DNA from: Microbacterium algeriense
Lineage (GTDB): Bacteria > Actinomycetota > Actinomycetes > Actinomycetales > Microbacteriaceae
Direction: 5' to 3'
Length of the DNA: 64,000 nucleotides
Assembly: GCF_008868005.1 (NCBI RefSeq)
Contig: NZ_WAAO01000002.1
Coordinates: 1,219,081-1,283,080, forward strand
Under the pieces are notes generated by a model, which worked only from the letters and a program-made list of their open reading frames with translations, did no database searches and was not told the DNA's origin. The number at the start of each line of letters is the position of its first letter. Position 1 is the stretch's first letter. A program made the position numbers and the translations under genes. This document shows, in pieces, positions 34,661-43,176 of this stretch.

Positions 34661-36238
34661 ATGAACAAAGCCCGCGATCTCCTTCAAGTTGCCACTTCTG
34701 TCCTTGACCCGTCCCCGCTGAGGTCGGCGGTTTCGTATATCCGCGTCTCTACTGCTCGTCAGGCAGATCGCGGAGGTGCACGAGACGGCTTCTCCATCCC
34801 GGCCCAGCGAGACGCGAACCAACGTCAGGCATACGGGTTGGGGGCGCTCGTGGCGGCCGAGTTCGTGGACCGCGGCCAGTCGGGGCGCAACACCAACCGC
34901 CCGGGACTCCAACAGATGCTCGCGTACCTGAGGGAACATCAGGTCGACTACGTCATCGTGCATAAGCTCGATCGCCTGGCACGATCGCGGGCCGACGACG
35001 TTGCGATCACTCAGGCGATCCACGCATCCGGCGCGCGTCTGGTATCCAGCACCGAGGGCATCGACAGCTCAGTGAACGGTGTCCTTCTGCACGGGATCAT
35101 GGCGTCGATCGCGGAGTTCTACTCTCGAAACCTCCGGCACGAGGTGATGAAGGGAATGCGCCAGAAGGTCCTCCAGGGAGGGACCCCGAACCGCGCACCC
35201 ATCGGGTACCTCAACGTTCGCGTCCAGACCGATGACGGCCGTGAGTACCGAACCGTCAGGGTCGACGCGGAGCGGGCGCCGCACATCATCTGGGCGTTCG
35301 AGGCATATGCCACCGGTGAATGGAGCGTCGCGCGTCTGGCGGACGCGCTCGGTGAGCGAGGACTGCGGACACGGCCGACGCCCTCTCACTCCCCCGCGAT
35401 CCCGACAACCGCCAACGTGCACAAAGTGCTCAAGAACCCGTACTACAAGGGCATCGTGACGTTGAACGGGGCGCAGCACGACGGGTTGCACGAACCGCTC
35501 GTCCCCGCCACGACCTGGGACGCCGTCCAGCGCATCCTCGCGTCTCGACGAAACGGCGAGCGCAGCCGCGTCCACACCCACTACCTCAAGAGCACCGTCT
35601 ACTGCTTCGCTTGTGAGCGACGGCTGCTCGTCCACAACGCCCGGTCGAAGAGCGGACGCATCTACCGCTACCTCGTCTGCTCGGGCAGGCAGGGCACGCC
35701 GCGGTGCGGACAGAGAGCACTCCACATCCCGGACGTCGAACGACGCGTCGAAGACGTGTACGTCTCGCTCGAGATCTCGCCCGCCCGGCGCGAGCTCCTT
35801 GAGCGCATGCATCTCCACCGCTCCGAAGCAGACGCACCCGCTCGCGCGCAGGCGCTCTCTGCGCTCCAAGGGCAACACGAGGCGCTCGAACGGCGGCAGA
35901 CGAAACTCATCGAGCTCTACTACGCAGACGGGATCGCTCGAGACGTGCTGGTGAGAGAGCAACGCACACTGGCGCAGGCACTGTCCCGCATCACCGCCGA
36001 ACAGGCGCGTTCTGAAGACGACGTCCTGCATTCGCGGCGAGTGAGCGTCACGCTCGACCTCCTGGAAGGCGCCCATGCGCGCTACACCGCCGCTGCACCA
36101 CACCAACGCAAACAGGTCAACAACGCGCTGCTCAGCCGCATCCTCATCGGCCCGGCAAGCGACGAACTCCACGTCGAGCTGCTGCCCGAGATCACCGAGA
36201 TCCTGGCCATCGACAGCGCCTCAAAGGGATTCATGTAA
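34661..36238 (+). CDS. Large serine recombinase
   Basis: 525 residues. The resolvase domain starts AVSYIRVSTARQADR with the nucleophile Ser30. VHKLDRLARSRADD and the following EFYSRNLRHEVMKGMRQKV helix are typical. A recombinase domain (GYLNVRVQ to about 290) and zinc ribbon follow (YCFACERRLLVHN ... YLVCSGRQGTPRCGQ), then a coiled coil near 390-450. Such enzymes integrate phages or mobile elements without tRNA preference. ATG 34661 has no clear ribosome-binding site. It could be the remnant mobility gene of a second element, because the island's own sites match the tyrosine integrase. Confidence 0.92.
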   Translation: MNKARDLLQVATSVLDPSPLRSAVSYIRVSTARQADRGGARDGFSIPAQRDANQRQAYGLGALVAAEFVDRGQSGRNTNRPGLQQMLAYLREHQVDYVIVHKLDRLARSRADDVAITQAIHASGARLVSSTEGIDSSVNGVLLHGIMASIAEFYSRNLRHEVMKGMRQKVLQGGTPNRAPIGYLNVRVQTDDGREYRTVRVDAERAPHIIWAFEAYATGEWSVARLADALGERGLRTRPTPSHSPAIPTTANVHKVLKNPYYKGIVTLNGAQHDGLHEPLVPATTWDAVQRILASRRNGERSRVHTHYLKSTVYCFACERRLLVHNARSKSGRIYRYLVCSGRQGTPRCGQRALHIPDVERRVEDVYVSLEISPARRELLERMHLHRSEADAPARAQALSALQGQHEALERRQTKLIELYYADGIARDVLVREQRTLAQALSRITAEQARSEDDVLHSRRVSVTLDLLEGAHARYTAAAPHQRKQVNNALLSRILIGPASDELHVELLPEITEILAIDSASKGFM

Positions 36239-36245
36239 GCCACTT

Positions 36246-36289
36246 TGGGTGGACCCAAGGGGACTCGAACCCCTGACCTCCTGCATGCA
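36246..36289 (-). other. tRNA-Ala-like 3' fragment
   Basis: Read on the minus strand it contains GCAGGAGGTCAGGGGTTCGA and continues to an acceptor end TGGGTCCACC, matching an actinobacterial tRNA-Ala(TGC) from the anticodon loop to the 3' end. The 5' half is absent: no matching GGACCCA acceptor strand or D-arm lies beyond. It is therefore a fragment of the kind left at att sites, not a functional tRNA. It starts 7 bp after the recombinase stop. Confidence 0.6.
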
Positions 36290-36315
36290 CTGCAGCGCTT
36301 CGCATAGAGCACCCC

Positions 36316-36355
36316 AGGTGCACCCAACGGGATTCGAACCCCCAACCAACTGGTC
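36316..36355 (-). other. Second tRNA 3'-end-like fragment
   Basis: On the minus strand GGGGGTTCGAATCCCGTTGG leads to TGGGTGCACC. This is a T-loop (TTCGAAT) with a weakened T-stem and an acceptor-like end. No anticodon stem can be folded upstream. It lies 26 bp from the tRNA-Ala fragment in the same orientation, so the two may be successive att scars. Confidence 0.45.
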
Positions 36356-36507
36356 CGAAGACGTCGCCGCTCCGAGCCCCAATGGAACGTCGGCGATCTC
36401 CTGGCAGAGGGCAGCACTGCGTACCTACCTACCAGAGCCGGACGACACCTTCCGAGGCCGCGCTTGCTCGACGTTCAGTGACACAGCAGGAGAGGAAGCA
36501 GAACGAC

Positions 36508-36756
36508 ATGTCCAAGACATCTCCCAATGAACCGTCTGGCTCCGTCGAGTCGCGCTCGACACCGTGGGCGCCGCTGCTGAAGAAGGACATACCGGCGTTC
36601 CTCGACTACGCCGCCGAGCACTGCCCGCTGCTGATCGAGATCTTCGATCGGGTCGAACGAGAGCTCATCAGGGAGGGTGTCGATCTGAGCGGGCTGGCGG
36701 AAGGCGACCTGACCGTCTTTCAGACACAACGCACCAGGCACGAATCACGCGCATAG
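36508..36756 (+). CDS. Small acidic hypothetical protein, 82 residues
   Basis: ATG 36508 with AGGAGAGG about 13 bp upstream. Sequence features: a Ser/Pro-rich N-terminus (MSKTSPNEPSGSVESRS), a helical core (FLDYAAEHCPLLIEIFDRVE) and a tail ending RTRHESRA. It converges on the integrase gene with 19 bp between stops. No known domain is seen. It may be a small element-specific regulator or accessory protein, but nothing in the sequence proves that. Confidence 0.5.
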   Translation: MSKTSPNEPSGSVESRSTPWAPLLKKDIPAFLDYAAEHCPLLIEIFDRVERELIREGVDLSGLAEGDLTVFQTQRTRHESRA

Positions 36757-36775
36757 AGGACGCGACCTCCGGCCT

Positions 36776-37957
36776 TCACTGGTCCTTCGCGAACGCCCGC
36801 TCCAGCATCTCCGCGGTAGCCGGGTTCACCATTTCGCTGCGGCGAATGTAGTGCTGGATCGTGATCTTCGGGTCCGTGTGTCCGAGCAGTTCGGCAGCGA
36901 GCTCGACGCCGGCCTGCTCGTTGATCGCGGTCGCGACCGTGCGGCGGAACATGTGCGGAGTGACGCCGGAGATCCCGGCAAGGTCCAGAACATGCCGAAG
37001 CTGGCGGCGCACGTTGTTCGTCGTCAGCGGCGTTCCCTCACGGCTACAGAACAGCGGCGCATCGAGCGATGAGTCTTCCAACCGGGTGAGTCTGCGCCGC
37101 ACGGCCTCCGCGGTGAACGACGGGATCGCCACGGTTCTCCGTGACTTCGCTGTCTTCGGGTGGTCCTGTCGTGTGGTCGGCTCGCCGCGGTGGCTGACGA
37201 TGGTGCCGGTGATTCGGATGGACGGGATCGGGCTCGTGACGTCGACGTCGCGGCGACGGATGGCGAGGACTTCGCCGATGCGGGCGGAGGTGCCGAGCAT
37301 GACCTCGACGATCGCGCCGAGCTGTCGGTCGGGCTTCGGCCCGGACATCGAGCGTCCGGCCTCCCAGTACGCGATCGCGGTGCGGATCGCATTCACCTCC
37401 GTGGGCGTCAGCGCGTTCGGCGTCGACGCCGGCCGGTGCAGTCGCGAGACGTGGTCCATCGGGTTGCGTGGCAGCACCTCGTGGCGCACGGCCAGGCCGA
37501 GTGCGAGGCGGAGCACGACGCGGGCCTGTTTGGCACGGTTGTAGCTCTGCTTCGCGAGCTGTTTGAGGAAGTGGTCGCAGCGGGCGACGCCGATCTCCCG
37601 CAGAGTCAGGTTCCCGAAGGCCGGCAGGACGAGCGTCTGCATGTTCCGCTCATATAGCTGCAGGGTGCGCTTCGACAGGCGGTCTTCGAGCTCGAGGTCT
37701 TCGAGCCAGTACGCGACCAGGTCGGGGAACGGGCTGTCCAGGGTGAGCGCCGAGGACGACGGTTGGAAGAGAGTCCGGTCGGCGAGCTTCGCCTTTAACG
37801 CCCGTTCGGCGGACTTCCGTGTGTCTCCGGTCGCTTGGACGAGCCGTGTCTTGCCGTCCCAGTCGCGGTAGCGGGCGCGCGCGACGACCCGTCCGTTGGG
37901 GCTCACGAGGTGGCCGATCTCCCCGAAGGTGCCGATGGTCAGGCGCTGCCGGCTCAT
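36776..37957 (-). CDS. int: Tyrosine-type site-specific integrase
   Basis: 393 residues from ATG 37957. An N-terminal arm-binding region (GRVVARARYRDWDGKTRL), a SAM-like core-binding domain (about 75-160, SKRTLQLYERNM) and the catalytic domain are in order. The catalytic residues are visible as Arg in TSARIGEVLAIR, His-x-x-Arg in PHMFRRT, His in LGHTDPKITI and Tyr in QHYIRR. It sits about 420 bp from attR, with its xis-like gene just upstream, the usual arrangement. It should catalyse recombination at the tRNA-Pro 3' end and is the enzyme that placed this island. Confidence 0.95.
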   Translation of the reverse strand: MSRQRLTIGTFGEIGHLVSPNGRVVARARYRDWDGKTRLVQATGDTRKSAERALKAKLADRTLFQPSSSALTLDSPFPDLVAYWLEDLELEDRLSKRTLQLYERNMQTLVLPAFGNLTLREIGVARCDHFLKQLAKQSYNRAKQARVVLRLALGLAVRHEVLPRNPMDHVSRLHRPASTPNALTPTEVNAIRTAIAYWEAGRSMSGPKPDRQLGAIVEVMLGTSARIGEVLAIRRRDVDVTSPIPSIRITGTIVSHRGEPTTRQDHPKTAKSRRTVAIPSFTAEAVRRRLTRLEDSSLDAPLFCSREGTPLTTNNVRRQLRHVLDLAGISGVTPHMFRRTVATAINEQAGVELAAELLGHTDPKITIQHYIRRSEMVNPATAEMLERAFAKDQ

Positions 37958-37961
37958 CGGA

Positions 37962-38201
37962 TCACCGCCCACCCGCCGGTGCAGGTGGCTCGGGGTCGCG
38001 TTGCTGCTCGATCCAGATCCGCACGTCCGAGAGCGCAAACTTCAGGTGTTTCCCGAAGCGATACGCCCGCGGACCGAGGCCGCGAGTGCGCCAGTCGTAG
38101 ACCGTGGAGACGGGTACGCCCAGATAGGCGGCGAGCTCGCCGACGTCGAGCAGCGGCTCCAGGCCCCAGGGGTTGCCGGCCGGGCTGTGTTCGGTGTCCA
38201 T
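37962..38201 (-). CDS. xis: Excisionase-like helix-turn-helix protein (AlpA/Xis type)
   Basis: 79 residues from ATG 38201; longer starts exist without clear support. LLDVGELAAYLGVPVSTVYD then WRTRGLGPRAYRFGKHLKFA is a winged MerR/Xis helix-turn-helix of the type called excisionase or AlpA in integrative elements. It ends 5 bp before the integrase start and the two are likely cotranscribed. Xis proteins bend DNA at attR to favour excision, or repress int. The C-terminal tail is Pro-rich. Confidence 0.85.
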   Translation of the reverse strand: MDTEHSPAGNPWGLEPLLDVGELAAYLGVPVSTVYDWRTRGLGPRAYRFGKHLKFALSDVRIWIEQQRDPEPPAPAGGR

Positions 38202-38346
38202 ACCGAACAGGTGCGTCCTGCTCCCACCCACGAATCGGGAGTAACCGGCACGGTCGCTCCCCTGCCAGAGCGGGACGGCCCAAGAGGGCCGCGAGGGAGC
38301 CAAAGTGATGGGTTTTCGATGACCGGATCACATCCACCTACAGAAA

Positions 38347-38377
38347 AGGTCCCGGAAACCCTTGAGTTTCCGGGACC

Positions 38378-38378
<1 letters not shown>
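38347..38378 (-). terminator. Island-supplied tRNA-Pro terminator
   Basis: A 13-bp perfect stem (38347-38359 with 38366-38378) and six-base loop, followed by TTTT on the minus strand, lies immediately after the tRNA-Pro 3' end. It replaces the hairpin displaced to 22962-22995 and differs from it in sequence, so it was brought in by the island. Confidence 0.75.
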
Positions 38379-38457
<79 letters not shown>

Positions 38458-38563
38458 TTGTTCTGCACTCTCGCGCAGGCAACTCCCCTATCTTAGCCGC
38501 ATGTCGGGCGCCTCCGCGAACCGGCGCGTTGCGGGTGTCGGATGCTCGGCGTAGCGTCGCGGC

Positions 38564-39154
38564 ATGGTGACGATCACGACCGAGCTGGCGACGCCGCCGC
38601 GCTGGGATGACGTGCAACACGCTCTCACGGGAGGCGGCGACGGGGCCAGCTGCCAGTGCATCTGGCCGATGCTCCGGAACAAGGACTGGAACGCGACGAC
38701 GACCCCGCAGCGCGCTGAGATGCTCCGGGCGGAGATCGACGCGGGTCCGCCGCCCGGGCTCGTCGCGTATGTCGACGGCGAGGCGGCGGGGTGGATCCGG
38801 ATCGGACCGCGGACCACTCAAGCGCGCGTGCAGCACACCCGCATCATCGCCGCCGCGACGGCGGAGCCCTTCGACGACGAGAGCGTATGGGCGGTGACGT
38901 GTTTCGTCGTGCGCAGGGAGCACCGCGGCTCCGGGCTCAACCTCGACCTGCTCCGCGCGGCCGTCTCCTATGCTCGCGAGTCGGGCGCGCGCGTGATCGA
39001 GGGGTATCCGGTCGACACCCGCGGCGAACGGCAGCCGAGCAACGATCTGTTCCACGGAACCCTCGGAACCTTCCTCGCCGCGGGCTTCCGAGAACAGGCA
39101 GAACTCAAGCCAGGGCGCACCCTGGTCGCTCTCGACCTCGCGGCGACCCGCTAG
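38564..39154 (+). CDS. GNAT-family N-acetyltransferase
   Basis: 196 residues. The acetyl-CoA-binding region is WAVTCFVVRREHRGSGLNLD (strand 4 plus the R-x-x-G-x-G/A loop) and a final LGTFLAAGFREQ segment. GAAGWIRIGP-like strands precede it. The CQCIWPMLRNKDW stretch near residue 32 with cysteines is seen in a subset of GNAT proteins. Substrate unknown. It is the first chromosomal gene right of the island and is oriented with the next three. Confidence 0.88.
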   Translation: MVTITTELATPPRWDDVQHALTGGGDGASCQCIWPMLRNKDWNATTTPQRAEMLRAEIDAGPPPGLVAYVDGEAAGWIRIGPRTTQARVQHTRIIAAATAEPFDDESVWAVTCFVVRREHRGSGLNLDLLRAAVSYARESGARVIEGYPVDTRGERQPSNDLFHGTLGTFLAAGFREQAELKPGRTLVALDLAATR

Positions 39155-39163
39155 CGTGAGGAC

Positions 39164-39619
39164 ATGAGCGACGAGAACCCGACCATCGACGACCCGGCAC
39201 TCGGCACCCTCGTCCGCGCGAGGTCCGAGCTCACGGATGGCACCGTCCTCGCACACGACTGGTTCGTCGGCACGGTCACGGTCGACGGTGCTGAGCTCGA
39301 GCTCATGGTGGAGGGCATGACCCCCGACGAGGTGCTGCCGCTGCTCCCCCGTCTGCGGGAGACCGTCGCACGCCTCGAGGAGCTTCGTCGCATCGCGACC
39401 GATGCCGTGGTCACGAACTTCAGCACCGGGGAACCGGAGCCGAGCGAACTCGACGATGCCGCCACCGACCTGGTGCTCGAGACCGTGGAGGCGTCATCCG
39501 ACGGGGGCATCGTCCTGCACCTCACCGACAGCTGCGGGGAGCACTTCCCCGAGGAGTACTGGCCTGCGGTCCACTTCGGCACCGACGGCGCTGTCGAGAA
39601 GGTCACGGTGGAGTCCTGA
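39164..39619 (+). CDS. Conserved acidic hypothetical protein, 151 residues
   Basis: ATG 39164 lies 9 bp after the GNAT stop with GTGAGGAC before it. The protein is acidic throughout. An N-terminal strand pair (LAHDWFVGTVTVDGAELELM) is followed by a helix (RLRETVARLEELRRIATDAV) and a C-terminal beta section (GIVLHLTDSCGEHFPEEYW). The layout resembles DUF2004/DUF2262-type small proteins, but I am not certain of the family. The stop is directly followed by the next gene's ATG. Confidence 0.7.
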   Translation: MSDENPTIDDPALGTLVRARSELTDGTVLAHDWFVGTVTVDGAELELMVEGMTPDEVLPLLPRLRETVARLEELRRIATDAVVTNFSTGEPEPSELDDAATDLVLETVEASSDGGIVLHLTDSCGEHFPEEYWPAVHFGTDGAVEKVTVES

Positions 39620-40342
39620 ATGGCCGCTTCGAGTGCTTCGTCCTCCCTCACCGGAAACACTGCCAGCGACGGTTCCCCGCGCGGCGCCGCATCGACCGGC
39701 CTCTTGTGGGCGTTCGCCCCGTTCATCGCCGTATCGATCCTTCACGTCGTGCTGCTCGCAGTCGAGAGTCCCCTCGCGGGACCGACCAAGCTTCTGCTGA
39801 TGCCGCTGCTCGCGGTTCCCGTCGTGCTGTCCGCGCGAAAGCTCGGCCCGCGCAGCGCCCTGGTCCTGCTGCTGGCGGCCCTGTTGTTCTCGTGGCTCGG
39901 CGACGGGGCCGGGGCGTTCTTCCCCACGGCGCCGGAGCTGCCGCTCATGCTGCTGTTCTTCGGCATCGCGCATGTGGCATACATCCTGCTGTTCGCCCGC
40001 CACTTGGCGATGCGCCGGATGCCCTGGTGGGTCCTGATCTACGTCGCCTGGTGGGTCGCAATGATCGCGATCCTGGGCCCGCACACCGGCGGCCTACTGA
40101 TCGCGGTGGCCGTGTACGGACTCGTCTTGGGCGGCACGGCCGCCTTCTCGGCTCGGTGCCATCCTCTCGTTGCGCTCGGTGGAGCGTTCTTTTTGACGAG
40201 CGACACGATCCTCGCCTTCCGGCTCTTCCTGCCCGACGCGCTGCCGTCGTGGTCCAGCCCGGCCGTGATGCTGACCTACACGATCGGCCAGGGCCTGATC
40301 GTCGCGGGCGCGCTGTTGAGCCTGCGGAAGGCGGGCGCCTGA
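39620..40342 (+). CDS. YhhN-family membrane protein, lysoplasmalogenase-like
   Basis: 240 residues with a disordered N-terminus and about eight membrane helices. The two family aspartates are present in FSWLGDGAGAF (about residue 94) and FLTSDTILAF (about 194). YhhN/TMEM86 relatives hydrolyse the vinyl-ether bond of lysoplasmalogens; most bacterial members are untested. The stop shares one base with the next gene. ATG 39620 follows the upstream stop without a gap. Confidence 0.85.
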   Translation: MAASSASSSLTGNTASDGSPRGAASTGLLWAFAPFIAVSILHVVLLAVESPLAGPTKLLLMPLLAVPVVLSARKLGPRSALVLLLAALLFSWLGDGAGAFFPTAPELPLMLLFFGIAHVAYILLFARHLAMRRMPWWVLIYVAWWVAMIAILGPHTGGLLIAVAVYGLVLGGTAAFSARCHPLVALGGAFFLTSDTILAFRLFLPDALPSWSSPAVMLTYTIGQGLIVAGALLSLRKAGA

Positions 40343-40713
40343 TGGACGCCGTACGCGTCGACAGCTGGCTGTGGGCGATCCGCGTCTACAAGACCCGCTC
40401 GGCCGCGACGACCGCATGCCGCGCGGGGCATGTTCGGGTGAACGGCGACAAGGTCAAGGCTGCGCAGCAGGTGCGCGTCGGTGACGAACTGCGCATCCGC
40501 ATCGCCGGTTTCGATCGGATCCTCATCGTCCGCCAACTGCTCGTCAAGCGTGTGGGCGCACCGCTCGCTGCCCTCGCCTACGAGGATCGGACTCCCGAAC
40601 GCGAACCGCAGGCCGCCCTCGGGGTGCGCGATCGCGGCGCCGGTCGCCCGACCAAACGGGAGCGTCGCGACATCGACAAGCTGCGCGGCAGGGACGAGCT
40701 ACCGCCGTACTGA
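40342..40713 (+). CDS. S4-domain RNA-binding protein (Hsp15-like)
   Basis: 123 residues. The S4 fold is clear: VRVDSWLWAIRVYKTRSAAT, then ACRAGHVRVNGDKVKAAQQV and VGDELRIRIAGFDRI. The C-terminus is basic (GRPTKRERRDIDKLRGRDEL). HslR/Hsp15 relatives bind free 50S subunits carrying peptidyl-tRNA and help to recycle them. The start overlaps the YhhN stop (ATGA-type, one shared base), so the two are coupled. Confidence 0.88.
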   Translation: MDAVRVDSWLWAIRVYKTRSAATTACRAGHVRVNGDKVKAAQQVRVGDELRIRIAGFDRILIVRQLLVKRVGAPLAALAYEDRTPEREPQAALGVRDRGAGRPTKRERRDIDKLRGRDELPPY

Positions 40714-40750
40714 TATGCCCGCATACACCGCTGCGCGGACCTCGCTTGAT

Positions 40751-40766
40751 TCGAAGCTTTGTTCTA
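40751..40766. promoter_or_regulatory. LexA-like box before the DUF222/HNH gene
   Basis: TCGAAGCTTTGTTCTA matches 10 of 12 fixed positions of TCGAAC-N4-GTTCGA. It ends 10 bp before the start codon and overlaps a TAAAAT -10-like element (40765-40770). In mycobacteria several 13E12-family genes are in the LexA regulon, so the target makes sense. Confidence 0.6.
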
Positions 40767-40776
40767 AAATGGGAGC

Positions 40777-42189
40777 ATGAGCCGCCCCACCGATATCGAC
40801 CTCGACCTCGAGGAACGACGTCGCGTGCTGGATGCCTGGGTCGACAAGAAGCGACAGATCGCTCGGCTCGAGGCCGAGGCCGCTGAACTGCTCATCGAGC
40901 AGATCGCACTCCACGACTCGGAGGTGTCCGCGACTCCGTGCCACCGCGACGCGATCTACCGCTCGATGGTCGCCGAGTTCTCCGCCGCCGGGCACGTCTC
41001 GAAGGGGTCGATCGAGTTCGCCTTCGCTGATGCCCGGGCCCTGCTCACGCACCTCCCTGAAGTCCGCTCCGCCTTCGCTGCAGGATCGCTCAGCGCCGCC
41101 CATGTCCGCGAGATCGCCAGGGCGAGCGCGCTCGTCGACGAAGCGATCCGCAATCGGAAGGCCGATCCCGCGGTGATGGCTCTGTTCGAAGCCGCGGTCC
41201 TCGTCGTCGCGGAGCGCGACACTGCTGCGCGGACTCGCGCGCACGCGCGCCAGGTCGCCGCCGCGCTCACCGGTGAGACACTTCTTGACCGGCATCGGCG
41301 AGCGGCCTCCGAGCGGTCCGTGACGGTGAAGCCCCTCGACGACGGCCTCGCTCTGCTCACCGCCGTGCTCCCGGAGTGGGTCGCGAACGCGATCGCTGAC
41401 AGGCTGAGCCGCCTGACGCGCGAGGTCGTCCGCGCCAGGAAGACGCGGGAGTTCCGCCCCTCCCCGTCCTGGTCAGAGGAGTCCGACACCATCAGCCCGC
41501 GCGACATCGACCTCGACGACCCGGCATTCGGCGGCTTCGAGGAGGCCGTGATCGCCAGTGGCGACACGTTCGCGACTGACCCCGAGGTCGAGCACTTCCC
41601 CATCGACGAGAGGACGTGGGCGCAGATCCAGGCCGACCTGTTCAGCGACCTCCTCCTGACCGCAGACCCCAGCGCGGCGCACGGAACAGCACTCGATGGC
41701 ATTCACGCCCGGGTCCAGGTGACCGTCGCCGCTTCCACACTCACCGGCGCAGACGACCGCCCCGCACAGCTCGACGGGCACGGTCCGCTGCACCCCGACG
41801 TCGCGCGAGAGCTCGCCGGACGCAACACAGGGTGGAGCCGCCTGTTCCTGGACGCGCAGGGCATGGTCGTCGAGACCGACACCTACACGCCCACCGAGAG
41901 CATGCGCCGCTTCCTCCGCGCGCGGGACCAGCACTGCCGCTTCCCCGGGTGCCGCATGCCGGTGCACCGGTGCGACATCGATCACAACCACGACCACGCC
42001 CTCGGCGGACGAACCCGGTTGGACAACCTCGGGCACTTCTGTCGAGCGCATCACACGCTCAAGCACCCCGATATCCCGGACCCGCACCGGTGGACCGCCC
42101 ACCAGGAACGAGACGGCAGCATCACCTGGCACAGTCCGCTCGGGCGCGACTACTCCGACCCGCCGCCTCGGCGCGTGATGTTCGTCTGA
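40777..42189 (+). CDS. DUF222/13E12 repeat-family HNH endonuclease
   Basis: 470 residues. The N-terminal DUF222 region is helical and charged (RRRVLDAWVDKKRQIARLEA; SAAHVREIARASAL). The C-terminal HNH nuclease shows CRFPGCRMPVHRCDIDHNHD and later LGHFCRAHHTLKH, with paired zinc-type cysteines and the catalytic HNH core. Such genes are multicopy in actinobacteria and often mobile-looking, with unknown targets. A GGGAG site lies just before ATG 40777. Induction by DNA damage is suggested by the LexA-like box upstream. Confidence 0.9.
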   Translation: MSRPTDIDLDLEERRRVLDAWVDKKRQIARLEAEAAELLIEQIALHDSEVSATPCHRDAIYRSMVAEFSAAGHVSKGSIEFAFADARALLTHLPEVRSAFAAGSLSAAHVREIARASALVDEAIRNRKADPAVMALFEAAVLVVAERDTAARTRAHARQVAAALTGETLLDRHRRAASERSVTVKPLDDGLALLTAVLPEWVANAIADRLSRLTREVVRARKTREFRPSPSWSEESDTISPRDIDLDDPAFGGFEEAVIASGDTFATDPEVEHFPIDERTWAQIQADLFSDLLLTADPSAAHGTALDGIHARVQVTVAASTLTGADDRPAQLDGHGPLHPDVARELAGRNTGWSRLFLDAQGMVVETDTYTPTESMRRFLRARDQHCRFPGCRMPVHRCDIDHNHDHALGGRTRLDNLGHFCRAHHTLKHPDIPDPHRWTAHQERDGSITWHSPLGRDYSDPPPRRVMFV

Positions 42190-42209
42190 CCGGGACCCAA
42201 CCCCGGGAT

Positions 42210-43115
42210 TCAGCCGCGGTTCTCGAGCAGGCCTCGAAGCCACCCGGCCGAACGCACCCTGGCCGCACCCGCACGCGCGACGCGCTCCTGCAGCTCCCGA
42301 TCGCTGGTCACCGCGACGACGGTCCGGCCGTCGGCGATGCGGCGCTCGACCTCCGCGACGATGGCGTCATCGCCCGCGCCCTCGGCTTCGACGACAGACA
42401 CGCCACCAGACCCGGCTTCGATACCGCGGGCCTGCCCCTCCACCACGAGCGACACCGCCGGGAACCACACGTCACCGCCGAGTTCGAGCGCACCGGCGGG
42501 CACAGCCAGCCCCTCGAGCCGCGACCGCAGACGCGAGGCCGCGCCGGCGCGGTCCTTCCACCATCCATCGGGCACGGAGCCCACGACGTTCGCCGCGTCC
42601 ACCACGAGAACCGGGCGCTCAGCGAGCTGCTGCCGCAGCACCGGCCACGCCGCCGCGAAACCGGGGTGCAACGGACGACCGTCGACCGCGTCCAGCGGAA
42701 CCCACTCCAGGGCGACGCTCTCCGGGTCGCTGATCACCGGATCGAAGGGATCGACCACGTCGGCGACGACCGTCGTGTACGACCAGATACCCAGGTCAAG
42801 GACGCTCGTGAACAGCGGACGCACGGCACCGTCCGGCACCCCCGCCTCTTCCTGCGCCTCACGGATGGCACCGCCGATCGCGCTCTCGTCCTCGTGCAGC
42901 GCCCCGCCAGGCAGGCCCCAGGTGCCACCGAAGTGGCTCCACGACACGCGATGCTGCAGCAGGATGCCGCGGGCGGCGTCATAGGCTAGAAGCCCGGCGG
43001 CGCCGAAGCGCCCCCAGTACCGCTCCCCCGTGTCCGCCACGACCCAGGCATCGCCCGGATCACGCGGCCCCTCGGGGCGACGCGGTTCACCGGCGGCGGG
43101 AGGAACGACAGTCAC
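42210..43115 (-). CDS. NUDIX hydrolase fused to a NYN/PIN-like domain
   Basis: 301 residues. Residues about 30-155 form a NUDIX domain: GGTWGLPGGALHEDESAIGG then AIREAQEEAG, the GX5EX7REUXEEXGU box. From about 165 a second domain begins RPVLVVDAANVVGSVPDGWW, then a later AEGAGDDAIVAEVERRIADG and TVVAVTSDRELQERV. The aspartate placement matches NYN/PIN-like RNases such as YacP/Rae1. The fusion suggests coupled nucleotide clean-up and RNA cutting, or a regulated RNase. It lies between the HNH gene and der and does not overlap either. Confidence 0.82.
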   Translation of the reverse strand: MTVVPPAAGEPRRPEGPRDPGDAWVVADTGERYWGRFGAAGLLAYDAARGILLQHRVSWSHFGGTWGLPGGALHEDESAIGGAIREAQEEAGVPDGAVRPLFTSVLDLGIWSYTTVVADVVDPFDPVISDPESVALEWVPLDAVDGRPLHPGFAAAWPVLRQQLAERPVLVVDAANVVGSVPDGWWKDRAGAASRLRSRLEGLAVPAGALELGGDVWFPAVSLVVEGQARGIEAGSGGVSVVEAEGAGDDAIVAEVERRIADGRTVVAVTSDRELQERVARAGAARVRSAGWLRGLLENRG

Positions 43116-43176
43116 GCCCCCAGCCTTTCACAGCATCCGACCCCGGGCATCACCGTGTGTCACGCACGGGAACAGG

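Noticed and set aside
36246..36355. Functional tRNA genes
   Set aside because: Only 3' halves can be folded; acceptor 5' strand, D-arm and a sound anticodon arm are absent.
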